A program made the translations under genes and the position numbers. From positions 620,001 to 684,000 of the forward strand of contig JAOAHD010000007.1 of the NCBI GenBank assembly GCA_026415395.1: a DNA stretch of 64,000 bases, given 5' to 3'. This DNA comes from Candidatus Binatia bacterium (lineage in GTDB: Bacteria; Desulfobacterota; Binatia; HRBIN30). The notes under the pieces are model-generated. The model ran no database searches. It worked only from the letters and a program-made list of their open reading frames with translations, and had not been told where the DNA came from. Position 1 is the stretch's first letter. Every line of letters starts with the position of its first letter. This document shows positions 63,554-64,000 of this stretch, one piece after another.

Positions 63554-64000
63554 ATGTGGCGTTTAGTGCGGGTGGCAGTTGTCTTCGTGGTTGCCGGAGC
63601 TGTGGGTGTGTGGTGGCTTTGGCAAGAGCGGGAGCAAGAGCGCGAGACGGCCATCCGTGGCTCGGGGATCGTCGAGGCAACGGAAGTCGATGTTGCCTTT
63701 GAAGTGCCGGGGACGATCATCGCCCGATTTGTCGATGAGGGGGCCATGGTCGACAAAGGGGAACCGATCGCGCAGTTGGACGAGAGAGAATTCCGCTTGC
63801 AGGTCGAGCGGGCGCAGGCTGCGAAAGCGGCAGCGGAAGCACGCTACGCCCTATTGACCCGAGGCGCGCGAGGGCAGGAAGTGGACCAGGCGTTAGCCGC
63901 ATTAGAGTCTGCAGAGGCCGAGCTCCGCATGCGCGAGCGCGACTTCACTCGGGTGGACGAGCTGTTTCGCCAAGGAATAGCCGCACAGGCGGAATGGGAT
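63554..64000 (+). CDS. HlyD-type membrane fusion protein, cut by the window end
   Basis: The first 149 codons of an adaptor protein, running off the edge. After MWRLVRVAVVFVVAGAVGVWW (one membrane anchor, residues ~4-22) comes a biotinyl-lipoyl half-domain (GIVEATEVDVAFEVPG, VDEGAMVDKGEPIAQLDERE) and the start of a long alpha-helical hairpin (AAEARYALLTRGARGQEVDQ, AELRMRERDFTRVDELF). These bridge inner-membrane ABC or MFS exporters to the outer membrane. It diverges from amrS by about 120 bases. Confidence 0.85.
   Translation, partial: MWRLVRVAVVFVVAGAVGVWWLWQEREQERETAIRGSGIVEATEVDVAFEVPGTIIARFVDEGAMVDKGEPIAQLDEREFRLQVERAQAAKAAAEARYALLTRGARGQEVDQALAALESAEAELRMRERDFTRVDELFRQGIAAQAEWD

Noticed and set aside
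1-64000. CRISPR arrays, tRNA, rRNA, insertion sequences or att sites
   Set aside because: No direct-repeat/spacer pattern, no T-loop/acceptor pairing, and no transposase or integrase protein was found on reading.

Overview
The window is high-GC bacterial chromosome with mostly dense gene packing and many ATGA or GTGA four-base overlaps. Several secreted proteins end in a cysteine-bracketed, dockerin-like pair of Ca-binding repeats (CAGDCD/CVGDCDGDG...VDEIILAVNKALNGC type) after Thr/Pro linkers. In my knowledge this style is common in the candidate phylum Binatota (former deltaproteobacterial relatives, HRBIN30-like). It also fits the outer-membrane genes (TonB-dependent receptor, OmpA, BamE-like lipoproteins), the fatty-acyl genes and IlvD. 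The phylum is an inference; no rRNA or tRNA gene is visible to fix it.

Region by region. 0-1 kb: a lipoprotein with a nucleoside-phosphorylase fold. 1.2-10.7 kb (minus strand): one heme-uptake operon. A promoter (TTGACA-17-TATAAC) with a Fur box in its spacer reads a Com-like zinc ribbon, two related secreted beta-sandwich proteins, a TonB-dependent receptor, TonB, HmuT, HmuU, HmuV and HmuS. Most junctions overlap by four bases. 10.8-20.8 kb: a graveyard of broken accessory genes: an M48 protease-TPR lipoprotein, a dockerin scrap, the tail of a type III restriction enzyme, and a very large beta-helix/metzincin/dockerin protein broken by frameshifts and three different stop codons. An intact sulfatase-modifying-factor-like protein and a cohesin/dockerin protein sit among them. 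21-31.8 kb: ordinary genes (MFS transporter, degenerate crotonase, OmpA, rRNA methyltransferase, SnoaL-like protein, histidine kinase, quinone oxidoreductase, patatin). 31.8-34.9 kb: palindromic noncoding DNA and two broken acyl-CoA dehydrogenases. 34.9-40.6 kb: acetoacetate-decarboxylase-like and paraoxonase-like proteins, alkaline phosphatase with two BamE-like lipoproteins, and two uncharacterised genes. 40.75-42.3 kb: a clear cyclic-di-AMP (ydaO/yuaA) riboswitch ahead of an M23 peptidoglycan hydrolase. 42.3-53.4 kb: purB, Mrp ATPase, DASS transporter, MepK-like protein, an isovaleryl-type acyl-CoA dehydrogenase, ilvD, a DksA-zinc-finger/BON fusion and Hsp20. 54-64 kb: a sugar-nucleotide transferase, a 1697-residue secreted multidomain protein, DUF1232, LepB, MPG, AmrS and the start of a HlyD-type adaptor.

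The most interesting items are the Fur-controlled heme operon with its three unexplained leading genes, the c-di-AMP riboswitch with a readable Shine-Dalgarno-sequestering expression platform, the DksA-BON fusion, and the concentration of decay in two accessory stretches. No CRISPR array, transposase, tRNA, rRNA or origin was seen.
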